Positions 7,488 to 16,009 of a stretch of 64,000 nt of DNA are shown here, one piece after another. Origin of the DNA: Corynebacterium senegalense (lineage in GTDB: Bacteria > Actinomycetota > Actinomycetes > Mycobacteriales > Mycobacteriaceae). A program made the position numbers and the translations under genes. Position 1 is the first letter of the stretch, and every line of letters starts with the position of its first letter. The stretch spans positions 1,740,647 to 1,804,646 of the forward strand of contig NZ_LS990887.1 of assembly GCF_900411315.1 (NCBI RefSeq). The letters are read 5' to 3'. The notes beneath the pieces were generated by a model. That model had not been told where the DNA came from, did no database searches, and saw only the letters and a program-made list of their open reading frames with translations.

Positions 7488-10238
7488 GTGTTCGAACGGT
7501 TTACCGACAGGGCCCGCCGCGTCATCGTCCTCGCCCAGGAAGAGGCGCGCGCGCTCAACCACAATTACATGGGCACCGAGCACATCCTGCTCGGCCTGAT
7601 TAAGGAGGGCGAGGGCGTCGCCGCCAAGGCCCTGGAGTCGATGGGCATCAACCTCGACGACGTGCGCCGCGAGGTCGAGGAGATCATCGGCCACGGCAGC
7701 CAACCGGTGACCGGCCACATCCCGTTCACCCCGCGCGCCAAGAAGGTCCTCGAGCTTTCTCTGCGCGAGGGCCTGCAGATGGGCCACAAGTACATCGGCA
7801 CGGAGTTCCTCCTCCTCGGCCTCATCCGCGAGGGTGACGGCGTGGCGGCGCAGGTGCTGATCAAGCTCGGCGCCGACCTGCCGCGCGTGCGCCAGCAGGT
7901 TATCCAGCTCCTCTCCGGCTACGAGGGCGGCGAGGGCCAGAACCCGGAGTCCCCGCAGCAGGGCGGCGGCTTCGCCGGGGCGGGCGCCGGCGGTGGCGCC
8001 ATGGGCGGGTCCGGCCCCCGCGGGGGCGGGCAGCAGGGCGAGCGCTCCAACTCGCTCGTGCTCGACCAGTTCGGCCGCAACCTCACGGCCGCCGCGCGCG
8101 AGGGCAAGCTCGACCCCGTCGTGGGGCGCGAGAAGGAGATCGAGCGCATCATGCAGGTGCTCTCCCGCCGCACGAAGAACAACCCGGTGCTGATCGGCGA
8201 GCCCGGCGTGGGCAAGACCGCCGTGGTGGAGGGTCTCGCCCTCGACATTGCCAACGGCAAGGTGCCGGAGACGCTCAAGGACAAGCAGGTTTACTCGCTG
8301 GACCTGGGCTCGCTCGTGGCGGGTTCGCGTTACCGCGGTGACTTCGAGGAGCGCCTGAAGAAGGTGCTCAAGGAGATCAACCAGCGCGGCGACATCATCC
8401 TGTTCATCGACGAGATCCACACGCTTGTCGGCGCGGGCGCGGCCGAGGGCGCGATCGACGCCGCCTCGCTGCTCAAGCCGAAGCTTGCCCGCGGCGAGCT
8501 CCAGACCATCGGTGCGACCACGCTGGACGAGTACCGCAAGCACATCGAGAAGGACGCCGCCCTGGAGCGCCGCTTCCAGCCCGTCCAGGTCGACGAGCCC
8601 TCCGTCGAGGACACCGTCACCATCCTCAAGGGCCTGCGCGACCGCTACGAGGCGCACCACCGCGTCTCCTACACCGACGACGCACTCGCGGCTGCGGCGA
8701 ACCTCTCGGACCGCTACATCAATGACCGCTTCCTGCCGGACAAGGCCGTCGACCTGCTCGACGAGGCTGGCGCCCGCATGCGCATTAAGCGCATGACCGC
8801 CCCCGAGGGCCTTCGCGAGGTCGACGAGCGCATCGCCGAGGTGCGCAAGGAGAAGGAAGCGGCCATCGACGCCCAGGACTTCGAGAAGGCCGCCGGCCTG
8901 CGCGACACCGAGCGCAAGCTCGGCGAGGAGCGCTCCGAGAAGGAGAAGCAGTGGCGCGACGGCGACCTCGAGGAGATCGCCGAGGTGGGCGAGGAGCAGA
9001 TCGCGGACGTGCTGGCCAACTGGACCGGCATCCCCGTGTTCAAGCTCACCGAGTCCGAGTCCTCCCGCCTGCTCAACATGGAGGAGGAGCTGCACAAGCG
9101 CATCATCGGCCAGGACGAGGCCGTGCGCGCCGTGTCCCGCTCCATCCGCCGCACGCGCGCTGGCCTGAAGGACCCGAAGCGCCCCTCCGGCTCCTTCATC
9201 TTCGCCGGCCCCTCGGGCGTGGGTAAGACCGAGCTGTCGAAGGCGCTCGCCGAGTTCCTCTTCGGCGACGAGGATTCCCTCATCCAGATCGACATGGGCG
9301 AGTTCCACGACCGCTTCACCGCCTCCCGCCTCTTCGGTGCTCCCCCCGGATACGTCGGCTACGAGGAGGGCGGCCAGCTCACCGAGAAGGTGCGCCGCAA
9401 GCCGTTCTCCGTGGTGCTCTTCGACGAGATCGAGAAGGCGCACAAGGAGATCTACAACACGCTGCTCCAGGTGCTGGAGGAGGGCCACGTCACAGACGGG
9501 CAGGGCCGCATGGTGGACTTCAAGAACACCGTGCTGATCTTCACCTCCAACCTCGGCACGGGTGACATCTCCAAGGCAGTGGGCCTCGGCTTCACCGGCA
9601 ACACCGCCACCGACGCCGACGCTCAGTACGACCGGATGAAGAACAAGGTCCACGACGAGCTGAAGAAGCACTTCCGCCCCGAGTTCCTCAACCGCATCGA
9701 CGAGATCGTCGTCTTCCGCCAGCTCACGCAGGACGAGATCGTCGCGATGGTCGACCTGCTCATCGGGCGCGTGGACAAGAACCTCGCCGCCCAGGACATG
9801 GGCATCGAGCTGACGGACAAGGCGAAGAACCTGCTCGCCGTGCGCGGCTTCGACGCGGTGCTGGGTGCCCGCCCGCTGCGCCGCACCATCCAGCGCGAGA
9901 TCGAGGACGTTCTGTCGGAGAAGATCCTCTACGGCGAGATCGGCGCCGGTGAGATCATCACCGTCGACGTGGAGAACTGGGACGGCGACGTCGAGGCGGC
10001 CCGCGCCGCGCGCGGCAAGGCCGCCGAGGGCGCGACGTTCACCTTTACCCCGCGCCCGCGTCCGCTTCCCGCCGACACCTTCGACGAGCAGCTTGACGAC
10101 GTCGAGGTCCGCGACGTCGAAGACAGCCCCGCGCAGCCGGAGACCGTGGTCCCCGACGCGCCCGCCGAAACCGCCGACGGCGGCGAGGAGGACGGCGGAG
10201 CCACACCGCCCCCGGCCGGGGCAAGCCAGCCGCTGTAA
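7488..10238 (+). CDS. clpC: ATP-dependent Clp protease ATP-binding subunit ClpC
   Basis: The 916-residue Hsp100 unfoldase feeds substrates to ClpP. Order of parts: repeated Clp N-domain (1-145), Gly-rich linker, first AAA module with Walker A GEPGVGKT at about 237-244 and Walker B LFIDEIHT, a UVR-type coiled middle region (about 440-490), second AAA module with GPSGVGKT at about 574-581 and [11 protein letters not shown], and an acidic/proline-rich C-terminus. GTG 7488 follows GAAAGGGGA, a good ribosome binding site. A TATGGT element at 7452-7457 may be the -10. The gene ends in a strong bidirectional terminator. Confidence 0.97.
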   Translation: MFERFTDRARRVIVLAQEEARALNHNYMGTEHILLGLIKEGEGVAAKALESMGINLDDVRREVEEIIGHGSQPVTGHIPFTPRAKKVLELSLREGLQMGHKYIGTEFLLLGLIREGDGVAAQVLIKLGADLPRVRQQVIQLLSGYEGGEGQNPESPQQGGGFAGAGAGGGAMGGSGPRGGGQQGERSNSLVLDQFGRNLTAAAREGKLDPVVGREKEIERIMQVLSRRTKNNPVLIGEPGVGKTAVVEGLALDIANGKVPETLKDKQVYSLDLGSLVAGSRYRGDFEERLKKVLKEINQRGDIILFIDEIHTLVGAGAAEGAIDAASLLKPKLARGELQTIGATTLDEYRKHIEKDAALERRFQPVQVDEPSVEDTVTILKGLRDRYEAHHRVSYTDDALAAAANLSDRYINDRFLPDKAVDLLDEAGARMRIKRMTAPEGLREVDERIAEVRKEKEAAIDAQDFEKAAGLRDTERKLGEERSEKEKQWRDGDLEEIAEVGEEQIADVLANWTGIPVFKLTESESSRLLNMEEELHKRIIGQDEAVRAVSRSIRRTRAGLKDPKRPSGSFIFAGPSGVGKTELSKALAEFLFGDEDSLIQIDMGEFHDRFTASRLFGAPPGYVGYEEGGQLTEKVRRKPFSVVLFDEIEKAHKEIYNTLLQVLEEGHVTDGQGRMVDFKNTVLIFTSNLGTGDISKAVGLGFTGNTATDADAQYDRMKNKVHDELKKHFRPEFLNRIDEIVVFRQLTQDEIVAMVDLLIGRVDKNLAAQDMGIELTDKAKNLLAVRGFDAVLGARPLRRTIQREIEDVLSEKILYGEIGAGEIITVDVENWDGDVEAARAARGKAAEGATFTFTPRPRPLPADTFDEQLDDVEVRDVEDSPAQPETVVPDAPAETADGGEEDGGATPPPAGASQPL

Positions 10239-10262
10239 CCCAGCCGATGTAGGGTGAACGCG

Positions 10263-10310
10263 AAAAGCGCCGCCCGGGAACCCCACGTCAGGGGCCCGGG
10301 CGGCGCTTTT
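10263..10310. terminator. Bidirectional terminator between clpC and the lipase gene
   Basis: A perfect 16-base stem (AAAAGCGCCGCCCGGG at 10263-10278 with its complement at 10295-10310) is extended by CCCC/GGGG inside the loop. T-runs flank it in both directions, so it can end transcription of both convergent genes. Confidence 0.9.
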
Positions 10311-10319
10311 GTTGCGCGG

Positions 10320-11651
10320 CTAGAACTGGCCGCAGTTCGAGGCAGCCGGCACCCCGTTGAAGCGGTCGGTCAGCCACTGCATCGATGGGACCGCCTGCGT
10401 GAAGATCCCCGCGGCGTGGTTGGCGCCGATCTTCAGCGGCGGGTAGAAGGCCGGGACGTTCTCGTTCATCAGGGAGGCAGGAACCCCCGCCGTGCAGTAG
10501 TCGCGGGCGAGCTGGATGGCCTGGGGCGTGGGCACGAGGTCGTCGTTGCCGCCGGTGGTGACCATGATGGGGGAGGCGGGGGAGCGGCGGCCGAGTTTTT
10601 GGGCGTCGAAAAGCGCCTTGATCTCCGGCTCCCGCGCGGCGATCTCGGCGAGCGACTCGCCGGTGCTGGTCAGCGTGCGCGAATCGGTGAGTGCCCACCG
10701 CAGCGCGCCGTCGGGGATGCAGGAGGAGGCGGTGGAGTCCAGGAAGTTCCGTCCGCGGTCGTTGAGGTATTCGCCCACGACGGTGCTGAGCTGCGGGTAG
10801 CGGTCCGCCCAGCCGTTTAAGGCGTAGCCCAGGACCGCCGCGATGGCCGAGTGGTCGACGCCCTGCATCGTGGCGAAGAGATCCGCGGGCGGCGCGCCGG
10901 CGATGGTACCGCGCAGGTTGAGCTCGGGGGCGTAGGTGGGCTGCAGCTCGGCGGCCGCCGCGGCGGCTCCGCCGCCCTGGGAGTAGCCGGAGAAGGCGAC
11001 CGGGTCGCCGGCGGGGACGACGGCGCGTGCGGCGTCGATGACCGCATGGCCCTCCTCGTCGTGGAGGACGTAGGTGTGGGGCCCGGGGGGTCCAAGCCCG
11101 ATGTAGTCCACCACGACGACACGCATGCCCAGCAGGGCAGCGGCGTGGTAGCTGGCCAGCTCGTAGTTGATGCCCAGCGCGGGGCCGGCGAGCTGGAGCT
11201 GGGCCGTCAGCCCCGGCCCGCGCGAGGGGGCGCAGGCGTCGCCCGACCCGCGGGTGCCGGGGGCGAAGATGACGGTCGGGGTGGGGCCGGCGCCGCGCCA
11301 GGGGTTGGCGGGCTCGATGACGAAGCCGGAGGTGGCCACCGCGTCGCCGTGGACGGTGGTGGAGGTGTAGAGGATTTTCTTGGCGTAGCCGGGGAAGTCG
11401 GGTCCGAGGACGTTGAGCAGGTGCGGCGCCGGCTGGGTGCGCAGGAGGGTGCCGGGGGCGCCGAGATCGGCAACGGGGTCGTCGTAGAAAGGGTCGTAGC
11501 CGGCGACCGGGTTGCCGGCGGGGGTCGTGGCGGCGTGGCGGAGGCCGTCGAGAAGCTGCTGGGGGCTTGAACTTTGGGCGGTGGCGGGGGCGGTGCTCAG
11601 GCCGAGCACGACGGTGGCGAGGAGCGAGGCGAGGCGGTTTCGAGTCGACAT
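10320..11651 (-). CDS. Secretory lipase family alpha/beta hydrolase
   Basis: The 443-residue product has a Sec signal peptide (LASLLATVVLGLSTAPATAQ) cut after about residue 26. The body matches the secretory lipase family (PF03583-type): nucleophile elbow GYSQGG, acid in GGNDDLVP, and His in GANHAAG near the C-terminus. Paired Cys in the second half suggest disulfides. It probably hydrolyses host or environmental esters or triglycerides outside the cell. The start ATG 11651 is six bases from a TAGGCT -10 on the same strand. A DtxR-like site overlaps the promoter, so iron control is possible. Confidence 0.88.
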   Translation of the reverse strand: MSTRNRLASLLATVVLGLSTAPATAQSSSPQQLLDGLRHAATTPAGNPVAGYDPFYDDPVADLGAPGTLLRTQPAPHLLNVLGPDFPGYAKKILYTSTTVHGDAVATSGFVIEPANPWRGAGPTPTVIFAPGTRGSGDACAPSRGPGLTAQLQLAGPALGINYELASYHAAALLGMRVVVVDYIGLGPPGPHTYVLHDEEGHAVIDAARAVVPAGDPVAFSGYSQGGGAAAAAAELQPTYAPELNLRGTIAGAPPADLFATMQGVDHSAIAAVLGYALNGWADRYPQLSTVVGEYLNDRGRNFLDSTASSCIPDGALRWALTDSRTLTSTGESLAEIAAREPEIKALFDAQKLGRRSPASPIMVTTGGNDDLVPTPQAIQLARDYCTAGVPASLMNENVPAFYPPLKIGANHAAGIFTQAVPSMQWLTDRFNGVPAASNCGQF

Positions 11652-11664
11652 GCTCGAAGCCTAC

Positions 11665-11683
11665 TAAGGTAAGCAAAGCAAAA
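11665..11683 (-). promoter_or_regulatory. DtxR-like site in the lipase promoter
   Basis: TAAGGTAAGCAAAGCAAAA agrees with the 19-bp DtxR consensus TWAGGTWAGSCTWACCTWA at 16 positions by my count, one half-site being nearly perfect and the other weak. It lies just upstream of the presumed -10 (fwd 11658-11663) of the minus-strand lipase gene. Confidence 0.4.
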
Positions 11684-11722
11684 TGTTTATGTTTCGGATA
11701 TTTATTCTCCGGGCCGCTCTCT

Positions 11723-12502
11723 CTAGTGCATCATCGCGAGGCTGAGCGCCATCACCGCCATGCCCGCCATGACTCCGTAGACCGAGTGGTGGTGGTGCCC
11801 GGTGTGGATCGCGCTGGGCAGCAGCTTGTCGAAGCTGATGAACACCATGATGCCCGCCACCGCCGCGTAGGACAGGCCGAGCGTCGACGGGCCGATGAAG
11901 GGCAGGAGCAGCAGGAACCCGACGGCGGCGCCGAGCGGCTCCGCCAGGCCGGACAGCGTCGCCCAGCCGGCGGCGCGCCACCTGCGGCCCGTCGCCTCGC
12001 GCAGCGGGGCCGCCACCGCGATGCCCTCGGGGATGTTGTGGATGGCGATCGCCAGCGCGATCGGGGCGGCCACCACCGGGTCGGCGAGCCCCGCCATGAA
12101 GGTGGCGAAGCCCTCCGGGAAGTTGTGCAGGGCGATGGCCGCGCCCGTCATCAGGCCCGCCTTGGCCAGCCTGGAGGCGCCCGGGGAGTCGTGCTCCTCG
12201 TGCGGGTTGACCTCCTCCGGCACCAGGCGGTCGATCACGGCGATGAGCGCCACCCCGGCGAAAAACGCCGCCACGCCCGCGGCCTCGCCGACCTCCTCGA
12301 TGCCCTGCGGCAGCATCTCCACCAGCGAGATGTAGACCATCACCCCGGTGGAAAAGCCCAGCGCCCCGGCCAGGAACCGGTTCGAGGGGGCGGCCTGCAG
12401 CGCAACGATCAGCCCGCCGAAGCCGGTGGACAGCCCGGCGAGCAGGGTGATCCCGAAGGCGACCGCGACGGCCTCCCAGCCGTATCCCGCCAGAGCATCC
12501 AT
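11723..12502 (-). CDS. zupT: ZIP-family metal transporter
   Basis: The 259-residue inner-membrane protein has eight predicted helices. The family's metal-binding helices are obvious: HNFPEGFATF and HNIPEGIAVA, with an additional acidic/His-rich cytoplasmic loop (NPHEEHDSPG). ZupT imports zinc, iron, manganese and related divalent cations. Start ATG 12502 follows TAGAGT (fwd 12511-12516) by eight bases, implying a leaderless mRNA. The lipase gene lies 71 bases downstream on the same strand with its own promoter signals. Confidence 0.92.
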   Translation of the reverse strand: MDALAGYGWEAVAVAFGITLLAGLSTGFGGLIVALQAAPSNRFLAGALGFSTGVMVYISLVEMLPQGIEEVGEAAGVAAFFAGVALIAVIDRLVPEEVNPHEEHDSPGASRLAKAGLMTGAAIALHNFPEGFATFMAGLADPVVAAPIALAIAIHNIPEGIAVAAPLREATGRRWRAAGWATLSGLAEPLGAAVGFLLLLPFIGPSTLGLSYAAVAGIMVFISFDKLLPSAIHTGHHHHSVYGVMAGMAVMALSLAMMH

Positions 12503-12544
12503 ACCGGAACACTCTAGCCGCCCACCGCGCTAGACTTGTCCGCC

Positions 12545-12715
12545 ATGGGCATCCTCTACCGCGACAAGAAGAAGCTGGGCAAGAACTCCTGGCTGAACAT
12601 CTCCAAGTCGGGCGCGTCCGTGTCGACGAAGGTGGGGCCCGTGACCCTGAACTCTCGCGGCGGGGTGTGGGTCAACCTGCCCGGCGGCATGGCCTACCGG
12701 GGCAGGTGGAAGTAG
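12545..12715 (+). CDS. Small DUF4236-type protein
   Basis: This 56-residue ORF runs from ATG 12545 to TAG 12713-12715. The sequence MGILYRDKKKLGKNSWLNIS followed by KSGASVSTKVGP has the pattern of DUF4236 (MGFRFRKSxKLGPGxRLNxSKSG), a short beta-rich domain of unknown function. A TAGACT -10 at 12531-12536 lies eight bases before the ATG, so it is probably leaderless and divergent from zupT. Its last 22 bases overlap the 3' end of the convergent mutY gene. Confidence 0.75.
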   Translation: MGILYRDKKKLGKNSWLNISKSGASVSTKVGPVTLNSRGGVWVNLPGGMAYRGRWK

Positions 12716-13581
12716 CCGGACTCGTCCTGCTCGGCGAGGTTGTCGTCGAGAAGCGAATAGAGGGCGCGGGAGAGCTGGGCCTTGTCGGGCCACAGGACGT
12801 CGATCGCTGAGGCGTCGACGGGGCCGGGCGACTCGCGCAGCAGCTTCATGATCTTGCCGCGGACCTGCCGGTCCGTGCCCGCGAATTTCTGCACCTTCTT
12901 GCGCTTGAGCTCCTCCGCGGTCGGGGCGGGCCTGCCGGCGGCGACCCACGCGCAGTCGCTCTCCAGGGGGCACTCGCCGCAGCGCGGGTTCGCCGCGGTG
13001 CACACCAGCGCCCCGAGCTCCATCAGCCCGGCGGAAAAGACGGGGCCGTCCTCGGCGGGAAGCAGCGCGGCTACGTCGGCTAGCTCGCCCTTGCGCGGGG
13101 TGGCCAGGAAGGTTGCCTCGACCGCGCGGGCGTAGACGCGGCGCACGTTCGTGTCCACCACCGCGACGTTCGCGCCGAAGGCGAAGCAGGCCACGGCGCG
13201 CGCGGTGTAGTCGCCGATGCCGGGCAGGGCCAGCAGCTCGTCCACGTCCGAGGGCACGGCGCCGCCATGCTTCTCGAGGATCACCCGGGCGCACTCCACA
13301 AGCCGCAGCGCCCGCCGCGGATAGCCCAGCGACCCCCACGCCCGCAGCACCTCGTCGGGGGAGGCCGCGGCGAAGGCGGCCGGGGTGGGCCAGCGCCCGA
13401 TCCACTCGCGCCACACCGGGGCCACCCGGGCCACCGGCGTCTGGTGGCTCATGACCTCGCTGAGCAGCACTCCCCACGGGGTGGTGCCGGGCTCGCGCCA
13501 CGGCAGCGGGCGGGCGTGGGCGCGGAAGTAACCGATCACCTGTTCCTGTCGAATCACAATAGGTGCCACAATAGTGTCCAT
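12694..13581 (-). CDS. mutY: A/G-specific adenine glycosylase
   Basis: The 295-residue base-excision repair enzyme removes adenine opposite 8-oxoguanine. Visible features are the catalytic Glu in LLSEVMSHQTPV, the helix-hairpin-helix LPGIGDYTARAV, the catalytic Asp in VVDTNVRRV, and the four-Cys iron-sulfur loop CTAANPRCGECPLESDC. As in other actinobacteria it lacks the NUDIX domain and ends in a short winged-helix-like segment. The start is uncertain: ATG 13581 overlaps the divergent carbonic anhydrase ATG; GTG codons at 13557 or 13539 would trim 8 or 14 residues. Confidence 0.93.
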   Translation of the reverse strand: MDTIVAPIVIRQEQVIGYFRAHARPLPWREPGTTPWGVLLSEVMSHQTPVARVAPVWREWIGRWPTPAAFAAASPDEVLRAWGSLGYPRRALRLVECARVILEKHGGAVPSDVDELLALPGIGDYTARAVACFAFGANVAVVDTNVRRVYARAVEATFLATPRKGELADVAALLPAEDGPVFSAGLMELGALVCTAANPRCGECPLESDCAWVAAGRPAPTAEELKRKKVQKFAGTDRQVRGKIMKLLRESPGPVDASAIDVLWPDKAQLSRALYSLLDDNLAEQDESGYFHLPR

Positions 13582-14194
13582 GATTGAAGCAACGACACCC
13601 GCCGCCGTGTGGGACCAGCTCCTCGCGGGCAACGCCCGCTTCGCCGACGACTCCGTGGAACGGCCCAACTCCGACCGCAACCGCCGCGAGGAGCTGCGCG
13701 GCGGGCAGGCCCCCGTGGCGGCCATCCTCTCCTGCTCCGATTCGCGCGTGCCCGTCGAGATGCTTTTCGACGCCGGCCTCGGCGACATCTTCGTCATCCG
13801 CACAGCCGGCGGCTGCGTCGACGCCGCCGTCTCCGGTTCCCTCGACTTCGCCGTCGAGACCCTCGGGGTGAAGCTGGTCATCGTGCTCAGCCACGAGGCC
13901 TGCGGCGCGATCGGGGCGGCGATCAAGGCCGTCGACGAGGCGGAGGTGCCTCTCGGCCTGCAGCGCGTCTTCGTGGAGAAGATCGCCCCCAGCGTCATCG
14001 AGGCCAAGGCCCACGGGCGGGCGGAGCGCTCCGAGGTGGAGAAGGCCCACGCCGGCATCACCGCCGAGCACCTCGTCGACCGCATCCCCGCGCTCCAGGC
14101 GGGCGTGAAGGAGGGCACGCTCGGCATTGTGGCCGCCCGCTACCGCCTCGAAGACGGCCGCGTCGAGACCGTTTCGGAGCATCTCGGCCGCTAA
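13580..14194 (+). CDS. Beta-class carbonic anhydrase
   Basis: The 204-residue product interconverts CO2 and bicarbonate. Zinc ligands and catalytic dyad are seen in SCSDSRVP (Cys, Asp-Arg) and HEACGAI (His-x-x-Cys). ATG 13580 is chosen: CACAAT at 13567-13572 with seven bases to the ATG fits a leaderless start; GTG 13574 would add two residues. The start codon overlaps by two bases that of the divergent mutY. Bicarbonate supply for carboxylases is the usual role in corynebacteria. Confidence 0.94.
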   Translation: MIEATTPAAVWDQLLAGNARFADDSVERPNSDRNRREELRGGQAPVAAILSCSDSRVPVEMLFDAGLGDIFVIRTAGGCVDAAVSGSLDFAVETLGVKLVIVLSHEACGAIGAAIKAVDEAEVPLGLQRVFVEKIAPSVIEAKAHGRAERSEVEKAHAGITAEHLVDRIPALQAGVKEGTLGIVAARYRLEDGRVETVSEHLGR

Positions 14195-14204
14195 GGTTGA
14201 GGTC

Positions 14205-14927
14205 GTGACGTACCCATCCCCAGACCCCAGGAACGACCGCAGGCCGCTGCCGCCCGAGATCTACATGCGCCGCCGCGTCGCCGCGCTCGCGATCCTCCTG
14301 CTGCTCATCGTCCTCGTCGTGTGGGGCCTGACGGCCGCGGCGCGCTCCGGCTCGGGAAGCTCCGAGACCACCACCGCGCCGGCGACGGAGAACATCACGA
14401 CGGAACCGACGGTGCCCGCGCCCAGCGACTCGACCACCTCGTCCGCCTCGGCTTCCCCGACGACCTCGGGCTCGCCTTCGTCCACGCAGCCGACGACCGC
14501 CGCGAGCTCCACCAACGCCGCGGCGGGCAAGAAGACCTGCGAGCTGAAGGACCTGAGCATCACGGCCCGCACCAGCGAGCCCAGCTACGCGGCCGGGGAG
14601 CAGCCCACCTTCTACATGAGCGTGGAGAACCCGACCGCCGCCGACTGCGTGGTGGACCTCAACGCCCAGCAGCTGCGTTTCGAGGTTTACGACATGGCCT
14701 CCAACGAGCGCATCTGGTCCGACACCGACTGCCACCCCGCGGTTGTCACCGGGGAGGAGACCTTCGCGCCCGCCAAGGCCCGCGACTTCGAGGCCATCTG
14801 GTCGCGCAAGGATTCCCAGCCGGGCCGCTGCTCCGACCGCCAGGAGGTCCCGGCCGGCTCCTACTACCTCCACGCCGTGATCGGCGACCACGCCTCGGCC
14901 CCGGCCGACTTCACCCTGCGCCCGTAG
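14205..14927 (+). CDS. Membrane-anchored protein with Ser/Thr-rich stalk and beta-sandwich-like domain
   Basis: The 240-residue product starts at GTG 14205 with AAGGTTGAGG upstream. A cytoplasmic head (RNDRRPLPPEIYMRRR) precedes one transmembrane helix (about residues 24-46), then a Ser/Thr/Pro linker of about 60 residues, then an extracellular domain with conserved Cys (KKTCELKDLSI, AADCVVDL, DTDCHP, GRCSDRQEV) and alternating strands, like the DUF4232/intracellular-proteinase-inhibitor-like sandwiches of actinobacteria. It may be a surface-binding or envelope protein; no function is assigned. It follows the carbonic anhydrase by ten bases and may be cotranscribed. Confidence 0.75.
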   Translation: MTYPSPDPRNDRRPLPPEIYMRRRVAALAILLLLIVLVVWGLTAAARSGSGSSETTTAPATENITTEPTVPAPSDSTTSSASASPTTSGSPSSTQPTTAASSTNAAAGKKTCELKDLSITARTSEPSYAAGEQPTFYMSVENPTAADCVVDLNAQQLRFEVYDMASNERIWSDTDCHPAVVTGEETFAPAKARDFEAIWSRKDSQPGRCSDRQEVPAGSYYLHAVIGDHASAPADFTLRP

Positions 14928-14939
14928 CCGGGCGCCCGC

Positions 14940-15998
14940 TCAGGCGAAGCGCCGCAGGCCGTCGTAGATGTGCCGCGCCCACAGGGGCGAGACGTTCTCG
15001 GCGGCCGCGATGTCGTCGAGCTCCGCGTTGACCAGGTTCGGCAGCTCCCCGAAGGCCGAGACGACGCGGTCCATGAGGAACTTCTGCACCCGCGGGATGC
15101 GCGACAGCGCCCGGTAGCCGCGGGGCACGACGTCCTGCATGAGGTTCTCCTCCGTCGCCGGCAGCCCCAGCGCCCGGGCCAGGGTGGCGGCGTTGAGCAG
15201 CTGCGAATCGGGCAGCGCCGCGAGCGCCGCCATCGACTCGGCGACGGAGTCGTCGTCCGGGATGGTGGCGGCGGCGATGTAGTCGCGCACCAGCATGTCG
15301 ATCTCGTCCGCAGAGCCGCGCAGCTCCGAGAGCTGGAGCGTGAGCTGGCGCGCGTCCACGCCGAGCTCCACGATGTTTTCGTCCATGTCATCGGCGGCGC
15401 GCTCCAGCATGATCTGGCGCTGCAGCACGTTGAGCACGTCGCTGACGGTGGCGTAGTTGTTCATCTCCGCGACGAAGAGGCGCTGGTTGGCCAGGTCGAG
15501 CCGGGAGCGGTAGCGCTCGACGGTGGACAGGGCCTGGTTGGCGCGCTGCATGAGCACCGTCGGCTCCTCCATGAGGTGGCGCTGCCCCTCCGCGTAGAGG
15601 GTGAGGGTGTTCATCGACGCCGAGACGGAGACGACGGGGACCCCGGTCTGCAGGGCGGTGCGCTCGGCGGCGCGGTGGCGCGTGCCGGACTCGCCGGTCG
15701 GGTAGGAGGGCGACGGCACGAGCTGCACGTTGGCGCGCAGGATGCGGGTCCCGTCGGCGGAGAGGATGACGGCGCCGTCCATCTTGCACAACTCGCGCAG
15801 GAGGGTGGGCTGGAAGGGGACGTCGAAGGAGATACCGCCGTCGCAGAGCTCGATGACCTCGGGGCCGTCTCCGATGACGATGAGGCCGCCGGTGTGTCCG
15901 CGCTGGATGCGCTCGAGTCCGTCGCGCAGCGGCGTGCCGGGGGCGAGCCGCTGGAGGGTCTCGCGGAGCTGGTTGTCCGCCGGGGCGTTGTCGGTCAT
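14940..15998 (-). CDS. disA: DNA integrity scanning diadenylate cyclase
   Basis: The 352-residue enzyme makes c-di-AMP from two ATP and scans DNA for branched structures. The N-terminal DAC domain carries MDGAVILS and GTRHRAAER (DGA and RHR motifs); a helical spine and a C-terminal HhH domain (about 290-352, VPRGYRALSRIPRV) follow. It is 11 bases downstream of radA in the same direction, the conserved actinobacterial pair. Confidence 0.96.
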   Translation of the reverse strand: MTDNAPADNQLRETLQRLAPGTPLRDGLERIQRGHTGGLIVIGDGPEVIELCDGGISFDVPFQPTLLRELCKMDGAVILSADGTRILRANVQLVPSPSYPTGESGTRHRAAERTALQTGVPVVSVSASMNTLTLYAEGQRHLMEEPTVLMQRANQALSTVERYRSRLDLANQRLFVAEMNNYATVSDVLNVLQRQIMLERAADDMDENIVELGVDARQLTLQLSELRGSADEIDMLVRDYIAAATIPDDDSVAESMAALAALPDSQLLNAATLARALGLPATEENLMQDVVPRGYRALSRIPRVQKFLMDRVVSAFGELPNLVNAELDDIAAAENVSPLWARHIYDGLRRFA

Positions 15999-16009
15999 AG
16001 CGTCACATC

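Noticed and set aside
7470-10286. 938-codon open frame opposite clpC
   Set aside because: Complete antisense shadow of an unmistakable clpC gene.
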